A stretch of DNA of 64,000 nt from an uncultured Rhodospirillales bacterium (GCA_903835235.1 CAILMF010000081.1:62001-126000), one strand, 5' to 3'. Positions 1 to 9,564 are shown, counted from the stretch's first letter. Numbers and translations: made by a program. Notes: generated by a model from the letters alone, not told the origin.

Positions 1-1676
1 CGGATGCCGAGGCCCAGCAGCAAGGGCACCAGGCGCGGATTGCCGGCCATCTCGCCGCACACGCTGACCGGCATGCGCAGCCGCAGCGCCGCTTCCGTGG
101 CGAATTGCATCAGCCGCAGCACGGCGGGGTGCAGCGGGTTGTAGAGGTGGGAGACCTCGGCATCCGCCCGGTCCACCGCCAGCGTGTACATCGCCAGGTC
201 GTTGGTGCCGATGGCGAAGAAATCGGCTTCCAGCGCAATGGCGTCGGCGGCCAGGGCGGCGCCCGGCGTCTCGATCATCACGCCCAGCGGCGGCAGCTTT
301 TCCGGCAGTGCCACGCCGCGGCGGCGCAGGCGGCGGGCGACACGATCATAGATCTCGCGCGCCTGCTTCACCTCGTTCGGCGTGGTGACCAGCGGCAGCA
401 GGATGCGCACCTTGCCCTTGTCCGCCACCCGCAGGATGGCGGCGAACTGCGCTTCCAGCAGCTCCGGCCGCTTCAGCAGCAGCCGCAGGCCGCGCAGCCC
501 CAGCGCCGGGTTCGGCCCGCCATGGGTCGGCGCGATGCCGGCGGCGCGGGCTTCCAGGTCCTTCTCGCCACCCCAGTCCAGCACGCGGATGGTGACCTCG
601 TCCGGTGCCATGGCGCCGACGATCTGCTCATAGGCCAGGACCTGGGCTTCCTCGTCCGGCAGGTCCTCGCGGTTCATGAACAGGAATTCGGTGCGCAGCA
701 GGCCGATGCCCTGGGCGCCGGCCTGGGCGATCAGCGGCAATTCCGCCGGGATTTCCAGGTTGGCCTGCAGCTCCACCTGCTCGCCATCCTTGGTCACCGC
801 CGGCAATTGCCGCAGTTTCGCGAGTTTGGCGCGTTCCTTGGCGAAGGCGGCCAGGCCTTCCTTGGCCTTGTCCAGCGCACCTTGGCCCGGGCGCAGCACG
901 ATGGTGCCGGTGGTGCCGTCCAGCACCGCCTGGTCGCCGCGCTGGGCACTTTCGGTCAGGCCGTGACAAGCCACCACACTGGGGATGCCCAGCGCGCGCA
1001 GCATGATGGCGGTATGGCCATCGGCGCCGCCTTCCTCGGTGGCCACGCCGGCGATCCGGCTGGGGTCCAGCAGGGCGGCATCGGCCGGGGTCAGTTCCTC
1101 CGCCACCAGAATCGCGCCGGCGGGTACCCCGGTCAGGCTGCGGAACGGCGCCGCCATCAGGTTGCGGTTCAGCCGGCGGGCAATCTCCCGCACCTCCTGC
1201 GCGCGGCGCAGCAGCCCGGCCTTGTCGTCGTCCTTGGCGGCCAGGATGGCGGCGGCGATCGCCTCCGACTCGTCCAGCACGGCGGTTTCGGCGGCCAGGT
1301 GCTCCTCGCCGATCCGGCGCGCGGCGTTGCGCAGCAGGCGGGAGTTGCCGAGCATCATGACATAGGCGTCCAGCAGCGGCGCCAATTCCTCCTGCGCTTC
1401 CTCCGGCAGGACCGAGAGCCGCATCTTCAGCTTGCCGAGCTGCTTGCGCGACAGCTTCACCGCATCGGTCAGCCGGGCGCGTTCCGGCTCCACCTGGTCC
1501 TCGGTGATGCGGCGGCGGGGGGCTTCGGCCGGAGCCTCGGTGGTGTCGTAGATGGCGCCGATGGCGATGCCGGGGGCGACGGGGATGCCGCGCACCACCT
1601 GTTCCTTGCCGCGGCGCTTCTCGGTCTTCACCGCGTCGCCGCTGCGGGCGGCCTCGGCGCGCGGATCATTCCTCAT
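1..1676 (-). CDS. ptsP: PTS enzyme I (PEP-protein phosphotransferase), 3' end cut by window edge
   Basis: This enzyme takes phosphate from PEP and passes it to HPr. About 558 residues are visible, and the frame is still open at base 1, reading VPLLLGLGIR-like sequence typical of the last part of the family (usual length about 590). The N-terminal region reads RGIPVAPGIAIG, and the phosphorylated histidine is H221 in GGADGHTAIM. The ATG at 1676 overlaps the end of the HPr gene by 11 bases; a GTG about 13 codons further in is possible. There is no GAF domain in front, so it is the plain EI form. With no sugar-specific EIIB/EIIC genes nearby, a regulatory rather than transport role is inferred. 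Confidence 0.93.
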   Translation of the reverse strand, partial: MRNDPRAEAARSGDAVKTEKRRGKEQVVRGIPVAPGIAIGAIYDTTEAPAEAPRRRITEDQVEPERARLTDAVKLSRKQLGKLKMRLSVLPEEAQEELAPLLDAYVMMLGNSRLLRNAARRIGEEHLAAETAVLDESEAIAAAILAAKDDDKAGLLRRAQEVREIARRLNRNLMAAPFRSLTGVPAGAILVAEELTPADAALLDPSRIAGVATEEGGADGHTAIMLRALGIPSVVACHGLTESAQRGDQAVLDGTTGTIVLRPGQGALDKAKEGLAAFAKERAKLAKLRQLPAVTKDGEQVELQANLEIPAELPLIAQAGAQGIGLLRTEFLFMNREDLPDEEAQVLAYEQIVGAMAPDEVTIRVLDWGGEKDLEARAAGIAPTHGGPNPALGLRGLRLLLKRPELLEAQFAAILRVADKGKVRILLPLVTTPNEVKQAREIYDRVARRLRRRGVALPEKLPPLGVMIETPGAALAADAIALEADFFAIGTNDLAMYTLAVDRADAEVSHLYNPLHPAVLRLMQFATEAALRLRMPVSVCGEMAGNPRLVPLLLGLGI

Positions 1677-1950
1677 TGAAGCCGGCCTCGACCAGGTCGC
1701 AGACCGCCTCCAGCGCCTCCTTGGCGTCCCAGCCTTCGGCCTCGATGCTGATCTCGGCGCCGAGGCCGGCGCCCAGCATCATCAGCCCCATGATGGAGCC
1801 GGCGGGCACCGTGTCGTTCTTGTAGGTCACCTGGACCAGGGCGCTGAAGCGTTCCACCAGCGCCACCAGCTTGGCGGCCGCCCGGGCATGCAGGCCGCGG
1901 GCATTGCGGATGGTCAGGGTGCGACGCAGCACGAGCTCTGAGTTGTTCAT
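1666..1950 (-). CDS. ptsH: HPr phosphocarrier protein
   Basis: A 94-residue HPr. It accepts phosphate from enzyme I on H21 (NARGLHARAAAK) and passes it to the EIIA protein encoded upstream. The regulatory serine region is intact at S52 (AGSIMGLMML), which is the site used by HPr kinase, and hprK lies in the same operon. The gene is separated from the EIIA gene by 33 bases and overlaps enzyme I by 11, so translation is probably coupled. Length and motifs are normal for the family. Confidence 0.96.
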   Translation of the reverse strand: MNNSELVLRRTLTIRNARGLHARAAAKLVALVERFSALVQVTYKNDTVPAGSIMGLMMLGAGLGAEISIEAEGWDAKEALEAVCDLVEAGFNEE

Positions 1951-1983
1951 CGTCCCCCCTCCATCCTCGATTTTCCGGCGGAG

Positions 1984-2430
1984 CTAGTTTTCCCCACCGT
2001 GGCCGTTCAGGCCATTGCCGTTGACCGCACCGTTCAGGCTGTCCTGGCCATGGGCGGTGGCGATGTACTTGCGCCCGGCCGCCGCAGCATGGCTGACCGC
2101 CTCGGCCAGCGGCTCACTGGAGCGGATTTTTGCCAGCTTGACCAGCAGGGGCAGGTTCACCCCGGCGATCACGTCCACATGCTTCCGGTCGGCCAGGCTG
2201 GCCGCCAGGTTGCAGGGGGTGCCGCCGAGGATATCCGTCAGCACCACCACGCCATCGCCCATGTCGACGCTGGCGATGCTGTTCTTGATGTCCTGCCGGC
2301 GCTCTTCCATGTCGTCATCGGGGCCGATGCAGACGGTGGCGACGGCCCGTTGCGGGCCGACCACATGCTCCATGGCGGAGCGGAGTTCCTCGGCCAGGCG
2401 GCCGTGGGTAACGAGGACGAGACCTATCAT
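1984..2430 (-). CDS. PTS EIIA component, mannose/fructose family
   Basis: A 148-residue EIIA(Man)-type protein beginning MIGLVLVTHGRLAEEL; the expected phosphohistidine is H9. The core (GDGVVVLTDILGGTPCNLA) is well conserved. No EIIB, EIIC or EIID gene is present, which fits the alphaproteobacterial arrangement in which this protein is the last phosphate acceptor of a signalling chain controlled by HprK. The last 20 or so residues are a low-complexity N/G-rich tail. The start ATG overlaps the rapZ stop (ATGA). Confidence 0.93.
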   Translation of the reverse strand: MIGLVLVTHGRLAEELRSAMEHVVGPQRAVATVCIGPDDDMEERRQDIKNSIASVDMGDGVVVLTDILGGTPCNLAASLADRKHVDVIAGVNLPLLVKLAKIRSSEPLAEAVSHAAAAGRKYIATAHGQDSLNGAVNGNGLNGHGGEN

Positions 2431-3422
2431 GGGTTACGCTGCGGGGCCTCCTGACCCCCTCCTGGCCCGGCAGCGGCGATGCCGTTGCCAGGTGTCGTCG
2501 CGCCCGCGGGCACCAATGGGGGTGCTGCCGCCACCCGGTCGCGTTCGGCAGAGAGTTCGCGATGGGTTACGTCCACACGCCAGCCCAAGCTCCGGAGATG
2601 GTCCGACAGGCGTTCCGTCACAAGGACCGACCTGTGCCGGCCCCCGGTACACCCAATCGCGACCGTGAGGTACTTCTTGCCCTCGGCCACGTAGCGCGGC
2701 AAGAGCGGATCGAGGAAGCCGGTCAACCGTTGCCAGAAGGCCGGGAAGTCGGGGTCGGCGGCAACATAGTCCGCAACCCCTGAATCCTTTCCTGTCAACG
2801 GCTTCAGTTCCGGCACATAGTGCGGGTTGCGCAGGAAGCGCACGTCGAAGACCAGGTCGGCCTCTCGGGGCAGGCCCTTCGGGAAGCCGAAGCTCTGCAG
2901 CAGCACGGCCATGCCCGGTGCGTTCTCCGGCCGGAATCGCTCCTCGACCAGCCGGCGCAACGACGGCAACGGCAGGTCGGAGGTGTCGACCACCAGGTCT
3001 GCCTCGTCCAGCAGGGGCTCCAGGATGGCCTTTTCCCGCGCGATGCCGTCGGCGACCCGGGTGCCCAGCGCGCCGCCCGGCGCCAGCGGGTGGCGGCGGC
3101 GGGTTTCGGTGTAGCGCCGCAGCAGCACGGGCTCCTCGGCGGTGACGAAGACCAGGGTCAGCGAGACGCCGGGGCGGTGGCGCAGCGTGTGGATCGCGCG
3201 CTTGACCTGTTCGGCGTCGAAGCCGCGGGTGCGGGTGTCGATCCCGGCCGCCAGCGGCATGGCGCCATCCTCGACCAGGCTTTCCAGGATGCTGAGCGGC
3301 GGGTTGTCCACCGTCTCGAAGCCCAGATCCTCCAGCAGGTTCAGCACGCTGGCCTTGCCGGCACCGGACAGGCCGGTGACGATGACGAAGGGCCGGGCGG
3401 GCAGGGGGGCCGTGGCGGACAT
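2427..3422 (-). CDS. rapZ: RapZ-family nucleotide-binding protein
   Basis: A 331-residue RapZ (YvcJ) family P-loop protein. The Walker A motif is G17-S25 (GLSGAGKAS), and the family C-terminal signature IGCTGGRHRSV is present. In enterobacteria RapZ is an RNA adaptor controlling glucosamine-6-phosphate synthase mRNA and binds GlcN6P; in other bacteria it hydrolyses nucleotides. Its function in this group is inferred from family only. The ATG at 3422 overlaps the hprK stop by one base and the stop overlaps the EIIA start, so it is embedded in the PTS operon. The C-terminal 35 residues are Pro/Gly/Ala-rich and look dispensable. Confidence 0.93.
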   Translation of the reverse strand: MSATAPLPARPFVIVTGLSGAGKASVLNLLEDLGFETVDNPPLSILESLVEDGAMPLAAGIDTRTRGFDAEQVKRAIHTLRHRPGVSLTLVFVTAEEPVLLRRYTETRRRHPLAPGGALGTRVADGIAREKAILEPLLDEADLVVDTSDLPLPSLRRLVEERFRPENAPGMAVLLQSFGFPKGLPREADLVFDVRFLRNPHYVPELKPLTGKDSGVADYVAADPDFPAFWQRLTGFLDPLLPRYVAEGKKYLTVAIGCTGGRHRSVLVTERLSDHLRSLGWRVDVTHRELSAERDRVAAAPPLVPAGATTPGNGIAAAGPGGGQEAPQRNP

Positions 3423-3868
3423 CAGCCGGCAAAGGCCCCGGCGTGCTGCACCCGCAGGCCAAGCACCGCATCCAGCGCCCAGCCCAGCTTGGCAGGCGCC
3501 GAGGCTTCCAGCGCGTTGAGGCTGATGAGCGGGAGGGTCACGCCGCCCTCGGCCCAGCGGCGCGGGCGGGGCAGGCGGGGCGGCGCAAGGCCGGCGCCCA
3601 GGCATTCGACCGCCAGCCGCAGGGTGAGCGGCGGCGCGGCGCAGGGCAGGCCGGAGAAGATGCCAAGCCCGCGAACCTCCAGGAATCCGGCCAGTTGCGC
3701 CGGCGCGGCGATGGCGCCTTCGGGCGAGAGGCGCAATTGGTCGTCCGCCACCAACTGCCAGCCAAGGGCGAGCAGCCGCAGCACGAGATCTGACTTGCCG
3801 CTTCCGGGCGGGCCCAGGAACAGCACGGCATCGGCCCCACGGGCCGCACAGCTTGCATGCAGCAGCAT
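3422..3868 (-). CDS. hprK: HPr kinase/phosphorylase, short alphaproteobacterial form
   Basis: A 148-residue HPr(Ser) kinase consisting only of the catalytic C-terminal domain; the N-terminal domain of Firmicute HprK is absent, as usual in alphaproteobacteria. The Walker A motif is G19-S26 (GPPGSGKS), followed by LVADDQ and the signature VRGLGIF. It phosphorylates the regulatory serine of HPr and so gates phosphate flow to EIIA. The start at 3868 (MLLHASC) was chosen because homologues begin just before the P-loop; the frame is open back to 3970 but that stretch is a 13-base tandem repeat. It is the first gene of the operon hprK-rapZ-EIIA-ptsH-ptsP. Confidence 0.9.
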   Translation of the reverse strand: MLLHASCAARGADAVLFLGPPGSGKSDLVLRLLALGWQLVADDQLRLSPEGAIAAPAQLAGFLEVRGLGIFSGLPCAAPPLTLRLAVECLGAGLAPPRLPRPRRWAEGGVTLPLISLNALEASAPAKLGWALDAVLGLRVQHAGAFAG

Positions 3869-3871
3869 TCC

Positions 3872-3936
3872 CAGCCGCGCCCCCAAGATACGCCCCCAAG
3901 ATACGCCCCCGAGATACGCCCCCGAGGTACGCCCAT
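3872..3936. repeat. 13-base tandem repeat in the hprK leader
   Basis: Five adjoining 13-base units lie directly upstream of the hprK start codon. The units at 3885 and 3898 are identical (AAGATACGCCCCC); those at 3911 and 3924 differ by one to four bases, and the one at 3872 is degenerate. The array would be transcribed as the hprK leader. Confidence 0.85.
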
Positions 3937-4044
3937 GGGGGCGCCATAGAACCAAACGGCGCCGGACCATGGCAGAACCGGGGCAGCCGGGGAAGAGGTT
4001 GCTGCAATTGCGAAGCCGGGCCGCTGGTGCCAGGGTCTGCCCCC

Positions 4045-4956
4045 ATGACCCCGCATCAAAACACCATATCCGCCGCCGCTTCGCGCATTGCCGGCCATGT
4101 CCGGGAAACGCCGACGTTGCGAATTGCGCCAGGCCTGACGCTGAAACTTGAACTGCTGCAGGCCAGCGGCAGCTTCAAGCCCCGCGGAGCCTTCAACCGC
4201 ATGCTGTCCGCGCCGATCCCGGCCGCCGGGGTGGTGGCGGCCAGCGGTGGCAACCACGGCGCCGCGGTGGCCTATGCCGCCCGCGCCCTGGGGGTGCCGG
4301 CGGCGATCTTCGTGCCGGAGATCACCGGCGCCGCCAAGCGGGCGCGAATCCAGGCCTATGGCGCGCAGCTGGTGGTCGGCGGGGCCGCCTATGACGAAGC
4401 GCGCCTGGCCAGCGAGGCCTTTGCCGCCGAGACCGGGGCGCTGCTGGTGCACGCCTATGACCAGGCGGAGGTGCTGGCCGGGCAGGGCACGCTGGCGCTG
4501 GAGTTGCAGCGCCAGGCGCCGGGGCTGACGCATGTGCTGGTGGCGGTGGGCGGTGGCGGGCTGATCGGCGGCGTTGCCGCCTGGTATGCCGGCAGCGCTA
4601 CCCGTGTGGTGGCGGTGGAGCCTGAGGGCTGCCCGACGCTGCACAGCGGATTGGCGGCGGGGCGGCCGGTGCCGGCGCCGGTGGGCGGCCTGGCGGCGGA
4701 TAGCCTGGGGGCAAAGCAGGTCGGCGCGCTGATGTTTCCGCTGGCGCAGGCGGGGGTGACGGCCAGTGTGCTGGTCAGCGACTCGGCGATCCGCGAGGCC
4801 CAGCGCTGGCTGTGGCAGGAAGCCCGGCTGGTGGCCGAACCCGGCGGTGCAACGGCGCTGGCGGCGCTGCTTTCGGGCGCCTGGGTGGCGCCGGAGGGGG
4901 CAGAGGTGGGGGTGGTGATCTGCGGCGGCAATTGCGAGCCGGGCAGCGTGGTGTAG
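4045..4956 (+). CDS. PLP-dependent threonine/serine dehydratase-like protein
   Basis: A 303-residue fold-type II PLP enzyme of the threonine dehydratase/serine racemase family. The PLP lysine is K45 (GSFKPRGAFN); SGGNHG binds the substrate carboxylate and VGGGGLIGG is the phosphate loop. There is no ACT regulatory domain, so it is the short catabolic type, probably deaminating a hydroxy amino acid; the substrate is not shown by the sequence. The ATG at 4045 was chosen because the frame upstream runs through the tandem repeat. It is divergent from hprK and not part of the PTS operon. Confidence 0.85.
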   Translation: MTPHQNTISAAASRIAGHVRETPTLRIAPGLTLKLELLQASGSFKPRGAFNRMLSAPIPAAGVVAASGGNHGAAVAYAARALGVPAAIFVPEITGAAKRARIQAYGAQLVVGGAAYDEARLASEAFAAETGALLVHAYDQAEVLAGQGTLALELQRQAPGLTHVLVAVGGGGLIGGVAAWYAGSATRVVAVEPEGCPTLHSGLAAGRPVPAPVGGLAADSLGAKQVGALMFPLAQAGVTASVLVSDSAIREAQRWLWQEARLVAEPGGATALAALLSGAWVAPEGAEVGVVICGGNCEPGSVV

Positions 4957-5072
4957 CGCGTTGGGCGGCTGCGGCGCGTAGGCCGCGAGCCGCTCGCTCC
5001 AACGGCATGGCCTGCGTCTGATCTTCGCCGGTGGAAGCACTGGCGGCATGGTTCTGCCGCTCCAGCCACACA

Positions 5073-5134
5073 CTCTGGCGCGTTGTTTTGTCGTGTGAGT
5101 CACGCCTCCGGCGATGCTGCCTGCGACGATCACT
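5073..5134. repeat. Dispersed repeat family A, copy 1
   Basis: A 62-base direct repeat of copy 2 (5194-5255) with a single mismatch. The right-hand part contains the family core CGGCGATGCTGCCTGCG, also found at 8690 and 60124. It lies in the 301-base gene-free stretch between the dehydratase and the FkbM gene. Between the two copies, a 19-base unit (AGAGTCCGCCAGGCGCAGA) is repeated in tandem from 5139, followed by its partial inverse AGCGCCTGGC. Apart from these repeats I see nothing in 4957-5257. Confidence 0.85.
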
Positions 5135-5193
5135 CACCAGAGTCCGCCAGGCGCAGAAGAGTCCGCCAGGCGCAGACAGAAGCGCCTGGCAGT

Positions 5194-5261
5194 CTCTGGC
5201 GCGTTGTTTTGTCGTGTGAGTCACGCCTCCGGCGATGCCGCCTGCGACGATCACACTCTAG
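5194..5261. repeat. Dispersed repeat family A, copy 2
   Basis: The second copy of the 62-base repeat. It extends at the right to CTAG, the same four bases that end the copies at 8743 and 60178. Its right end supplies the TAG stop codon of the FkbM gene, suggesting the repeat landed at or defines the 3' end of that gene. Arms (GTGTGAGTCACGC and GCGACGATCACAC) form an imperfect palindrome around the core. Confidence 0.8.
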
Positions 5262-6064
5262 CCGCGGCGGAACACCACGTTTCGCGCCTCCGGCCCCGCC
5301 GGCTGTTCCACCAGGCCGGCCGCGGTCAACTGGGCGCGGATGCCGATGGCGCCGGCGTCGCGCGCGCTGCCGTCGATCTCCACCAGCAGGGTCTGCACCT
5401 CGCGCAGCGTCTCCCGCGCGCCGGCCAGGATCTCCGCCTCCAGCCCATCCACGTCCAGCTTGATGTGCTGCGGCGCCGGCAGCCCGAACAGCGCCCGCAG
5501 GCCGTCCACCGAGTAGCCTGGGATCGCCTGGCGGAAGCTGGCCTGCAACCGGCCGCCGATGGTCTCGGCGCCGCCCAGGCTGTGCATGGAATGCCCGGCC
5601 GCGGTATTGGCCATGTGCAGCTCGCTCAGCCCGGTTTCGGCGGCGAAGGCCAGGCAATAGGGGCTGACCCGCTCGCCCAGGCCGTTGATCTCGACGTTGC
5701 GGCACAGCGCGGCAAAGCTGGCGGCCGAGGGTTCAAAGGCCATCACCTGCTGGCCACGGGCGGCGGCATAAAGCGCATAGAGCCCGATATTGGCGCCAAT
5801 GTCCCAGAACCGCTCGCCGGCCGGCAGGCTGTCGATCCAGGCAATGGTCTCGGGCTCATCCTTGCCGAAATTCAGCGGGTCGTGCAGGGCGCGGGCCGAC
5901 AGGCATTCAAACACCAGGGCGGTTCCCCCCGGCACCGCCACCGGCACCCGTTGCGCCAGGCGTTCCGCCAGCATGGCCAAGGTGATCTGCTGCCGGCCCC
6001 GCGCCATGGGGGCGGTGGCCGCGCGGGCGATGAGGTGCAACGCGCGCACCATGGAACGACTCAT
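5258..6064 (-). CDS. FkbM-family SAM-dependent methyltransferase
   Basis: A 268-residue protein with the FkbM methyltransferase pattern. The SAM-binding motif is FWDIGANIGLYALYAA, followed by the acidic strand VMAFEPS and the C-terminal HIKLDVDGLEAEIL. Family members O-methylate sugars or small metabolites; the acceptor is unknown here and no polysaccharide genes are adjacent. The start at 6064 could also be an internal ATG four codons later. The stop codon lies inside repeat family A copy 2. It separates hprK from chvG, which are usually closer neighbours in alphaproteobacteria. Confidence 0.85.
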   Translation of the reverse strand: MSRSMVRALHLIARAATAPMARGRQQITLAMLAERLAQRVPVAVPGGTALVFECLSARALHDPLNFGKDEPETIAWIDSLPAGERFWDIGANIGLYALYAAARGQQVMAFEPSAASFAALCRNVEINGLGERVSPYCLAFAAETGLSELHMANTAAGHSMHSLGGAETIGGRLQASFRQAIPGYSVDGLRALFGLPAPQHIKLDVDGLEAEILAGARETLREVQTLLVEIDGSARDAGAIGIRAQLTAAGLVEQPAGPEARNVVFRRG

Positions 6065-6157
6065 GGACTATTCCTGCCAGACGGGTCCAGATAGGCGGGC
6101 CTTGGCCGCGCAACCACTACTATTTGGCGCCAGCACCGCGGGCCTTGCCTTCGGCAC

Positions 6158-6265
6158 TAAGCCCCCGGCAGCCGCAACACGCGGCAGAGCCGGGTGCTAC
6201 GCCCCCGGCAGCCGCAACACGCGGGAACGCGCGGCAAAGCCAGTGGCTACGCCCCCGGCAGCCGC
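6158..6265. repeat. Tandem duplications of the chvG 3' end
   Basis: The block GCCCCCGGCAGCCGCA occurs three times (about 6160, 6200 and 6250). The last copy is the final codons and stop of chvG. The first two copies share a longer unit running to AACACGCGG. The linkers between copies are also similar (GCGGCAGAGCC and GCGGCAAAGCC), so the unit is about 40-50 bases repeated roughly two and a half times. Confidence 0.8.
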
Positions 6266-7964
6266 ACGATGAACCGCGCCCCCGTCACCTTGCCCTCGGC
6301 ATCCCGCATGTTCTCGGCGCTGATCCGGCCATGCAGGCCTTCCACGATCTGCCGGCTGATCGAGAGGCCCAGGCCGGAATGCTGGCCAAAGCGTTCGCCG
6401 CTTGGCCGCTCGCTGTAGAAGCGGTCAAAAATGCCCTCCAGCTTGGCCTCGGGGATGCCGGGGCCTTCATCCTCCACCACCACCTCCACCAGGCTGCCGG
6501 TGGGGCGAGCGCGGACCCAGACCCGGCCATTGTCCGGGCTGAAGCTGATGGCGTTGCCCAGCAGGTTGCGGAACACCTGCACGAGTCGCCCCTCGACGCC
6601 GCGCACCACCAGCCCTTCCGGTGGCGCCTCCAGCTCCACCAGGGGGTCGTTCTCCTTGCGCGTCGCCACCTGCAACTCGGCCAGCGTGGCCAGGATCGGC
6701 GCGATATCCACCGGCACGGCGACGGTGCGGGAGAGTTCCGCATCGACGCGCGAACTGTCGGAGATATCTGCGATCAGCCGGTCCATCCGCACCGCGTCCT
6801 CGGCAATGATCGCCAGCAGGCGCTTCTGCTGGTCCGGATTTTCAATCCGCCGCAGCGTCTCGATCGCGCTGCGTACCGAGGTCAGCGGGTTGCGCAGCTC
6901 ATGCGCCACATCGGCGGCGAAGCGTTCATTGGTGTCGATCCGCAGCCACAGGTCGCGCGCCGCCGATTGCAGGTCTCGCGCCAGGATGCCGATCTCGTCA
7001 TGCCGCTCCAGCAGGGGTTGCGGCACGCTGCCGCTGCGGCCCTCGCCCTGGCGCATGCGGGCGGCGCTGCCGGCCAGCTGCATGATCGGCGTGGCCAGCG
7101 TCTGCGCCAGGTAGAAGCTCAGCGCCACCGTCAGCGCCAGCGCGGTGCCGAACAGCCCCAGCACGGAAGCACGGATGTCGAACAGCCGCTGGTCCACCTC
7201 ACGCGCCTCACGCGTCAACAGCACGATGCCCACGCTCTGGTTGCCGCGCTTCGCTGGCTCCGCCACCGAGACCAGCAGGCGGCCGTCATTGGTGCGGCGG
7301 ATATAGGGGCGGACGCCGCCTTCCAGCGCCAGGCGCAGCTCCTCCCGCCGGTCAGGCGTGCCTTGGTCGAAGGCCGGCTGCCAGTCGAAGCTCGGGGCGT
7401 CGGGGTTCAAATCCACCACCACGTCGCCGCGCGGCGGGCCGCCGAACAGGCTGTGCGGCAGCATGGCCAGCAGCCGGTCGGAAAGCCCGGACAGCTTAAG
7501 CGAGAGTTGGCCGCGCGGCTCCGGCGGCGGCAGGGGTTCCGTCACCACGGCGCCGCCGGCGCCCTCGCGCACCCGGCTGTCGGCCACCACCACGCCGGAA
7601 TTGTCGAACAGCCGCGCCTGGGTATTGGGCGAGGGTTCCACCAGTCGACGCAGCAGCGGGCGGGCCACGTCGCCGTTCAAGGTGGCCACCTCGTCCTGGG
7701 TGCGCACCGCGGCCTCGCCCACCGCGGCGGCGTAGATGCGCGCCTGGGTGCGCATGGCCTCCACCTCGGCGGCCAACAGGCCGTTCTGGTACTGGTCCAG
7801 GTACAGCAACGCGGTGGCCAGCAGCGCCGGCGGCAGCGCGTTGACCAGCAGGATGCGGCGCAGCAGCGGGCTGCGCCAGCGGGTGCGCAGGTCCACCGGC
7901 TGGCGCCAGCGCCGCCAGCCCCGGCGCAGCGACGCCAGGGGCCGTGCCAAAGCGGGCGCCAGCA

Positions 7965-7965
<1 letters not shown>
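6247..7965 (-). CDS. chvG: ChvG/ExoS-type sensor histidine kinase
   Basis: A 572-residue membrane histidine kinase. The first membrane segment is about residues 37-56, a periplasmic sensor of about 210 residues follows, and the second membrane segment is about 266-288, then HAMP. The phosphorylated histidine is H355 (VAHELRNPLTSV); the ATPase has NLLGNAISFSP, DEGPGIP and a GLGLS box. In rhizobia and Agrobacterium ChvG senses acid/envelope conditions and phosphorylates ChvI. The identification rests on domain layout plus position beside chvI and pckA. The ATG overlaps the chvI stop by one base. Confidence 0.9.
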
Positions 7966-8666
<701 letters not shown>

Positions 8667-8689
8667 GGTCGAAGCTCCAGCAGCACATC

Positions 8690-8743
8690 TTGAGCGGCTG
8701 ATTCACCGCTTCGGCGATTCCGCCTGCGCGGATCAGGCGCTAG
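8690..8743. repeat. Dispersed repeat family A, copy 3
   Basis: A 54-base imperfect palindrome between chvI and the HugZ-like gene. The core is TTCGGCGATTCCGCCTGCG. The left arm AGCGGCTGATTCACCGC pairs imperfectly with the right arm GCGCGGATCAGGCGCT. It begins TTGAGCGGCTG and ends CTAG. It closely matches the copy at 60124. Confidence 0.8.
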
Positions 8744-8782
8744 TCTCGGCGCCAATTGTGGCGCAAGCCGGACGGGATTGAT

Positions 8783-9475
8783 ATGGCCACAGCGGCGGGA
8801 TTCGAAGCGCGATGCCTGGTCCGCGAGGCCAGCAGCGCCACCCTGGCCACCAGCGCCGGGGGCCAGCCCTTCGCCAGCCTGGTGACCCCGGCCGCCGCGC
8901 CGGACCTGGGCATTCTGCTGTGGCTTTCCACCCTGGCCGAGCATACCCGGCACCTGGCCGCGGAGCCGCGCTGTTCCCTGCTGTTCCAGGGCGCCCCCAC
9001 CGGCCCCAACCCGCAGACCACGCCGCGCGTCACGCTGACCGGGCTGGCCGAGCGGATCGAGGATGCGGCGCTGAAGGCGCGCTGGCTGGCCCGCCACCCC
9101 TACGCCGCTGTGTATGCCGAGTTCGCCGATTTCGGCCTTTGGCGCGTGGTGCCGGCCAATGCCCTGCTGGTGGGCGGCTTCGCCCGCGCCCAGCGGCTGC
9201 GGGCCGACCAGTTTCTGCCCGACCCGGCCGCGGTGGCGCTGGTGGCGGCAGCCGCGGCGAGCGTCGTGCAGCACATGAACGAGGATCACGCCCCCGCGGT
9301 GCAACGGATCGCCCTTCGGCTGGGCGCTGCTCCCGGGGCCTGGCGGCTTACGAATCTGGACCCCGATGGCTGCGACCTCAGCGATGGCGAGAGCAGCCTG
9401 CGTCTGGCATTCAGCGCGCAAGCCCGCAGCATTGCTGCACTGCGGCAAGAATTGGTGACAGCATCAACAGTCTAG
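8783..9475 (+). CDS. HugZ-like heme oxygenase-family / PNPOx split-barrel protein
   Basis: A 230-residue protein with an N-terminal pyridoxamine-phosphate-oxidase-like split barrel (residues about 8-150) and a C-terminal DUF2470 domain with VVQHMNEDHAPAV. This two-domain layout is that of HugZ-type heme-utilization proteins, some of which cleave heme; others bind flavin. Heme binding cannot be read from the sequence. The ATG at 8783 was preferred to a TTG at 8756 because the protein aligns with the family from MATAAGFEAR. It is divergent from chvI. Confidence 0.82.
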   Translation: MATAAGFEARCLVREASSATLATSAGGQPFASLVTPAAAPDLGILLWLSTLAEHTRHLAAEPRCSLLFQGAPTGPNPQTTPRVTLTGLAERIEDAALKARWLARHPYAAVYAEFADFGLWRVVPANALLVGGFARAQRLRADQFLPDPAAVALVAAAAASVVQHMNEDHAPAVQRIALRLGAAPGAWRLTNLDPDGCDLSDGESSLRLAFSAQARSIAALRQELVTASTV

Positions 9476-9535
9476 CAGCACGACAAGCCACGACAATTTC
9501 CACCTCAACTAATCTTTAAATTAAGGTCGCTCACG

Positions 9536-9564
9536 TTGACCGCAGGTCTGCGTGGGCTTAATTT
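9536..9564 (+). promoter_or_regulatory. Candidate sigma-70 promoter of pckA
   Basis: TTGACC at 9536-9541 is followed, after 17 bases, by TAATTT at 9559-9564. The surrounding bases are unusually AT-rich for this genome. The site lies about 95 bases before the pckA ATG. ChvI or other regulator sites could not be recognised. Confidence 0.4.

Noticed and set aside
2427-4046. One long minus-strand frame that would fuse rapZ with upstream sequence past hprK
   Set aside because: The upstream part is out of frame over hprK; RapZ homologues start at MSATAPL (3422).
4957-5257. Possible insertion-sequence remnant because of the 62-base direct repeats
   Set aside because: No transposase fragment, no terminal inverted repeats and no target duplication; the pieces are better explained as repeat family A.
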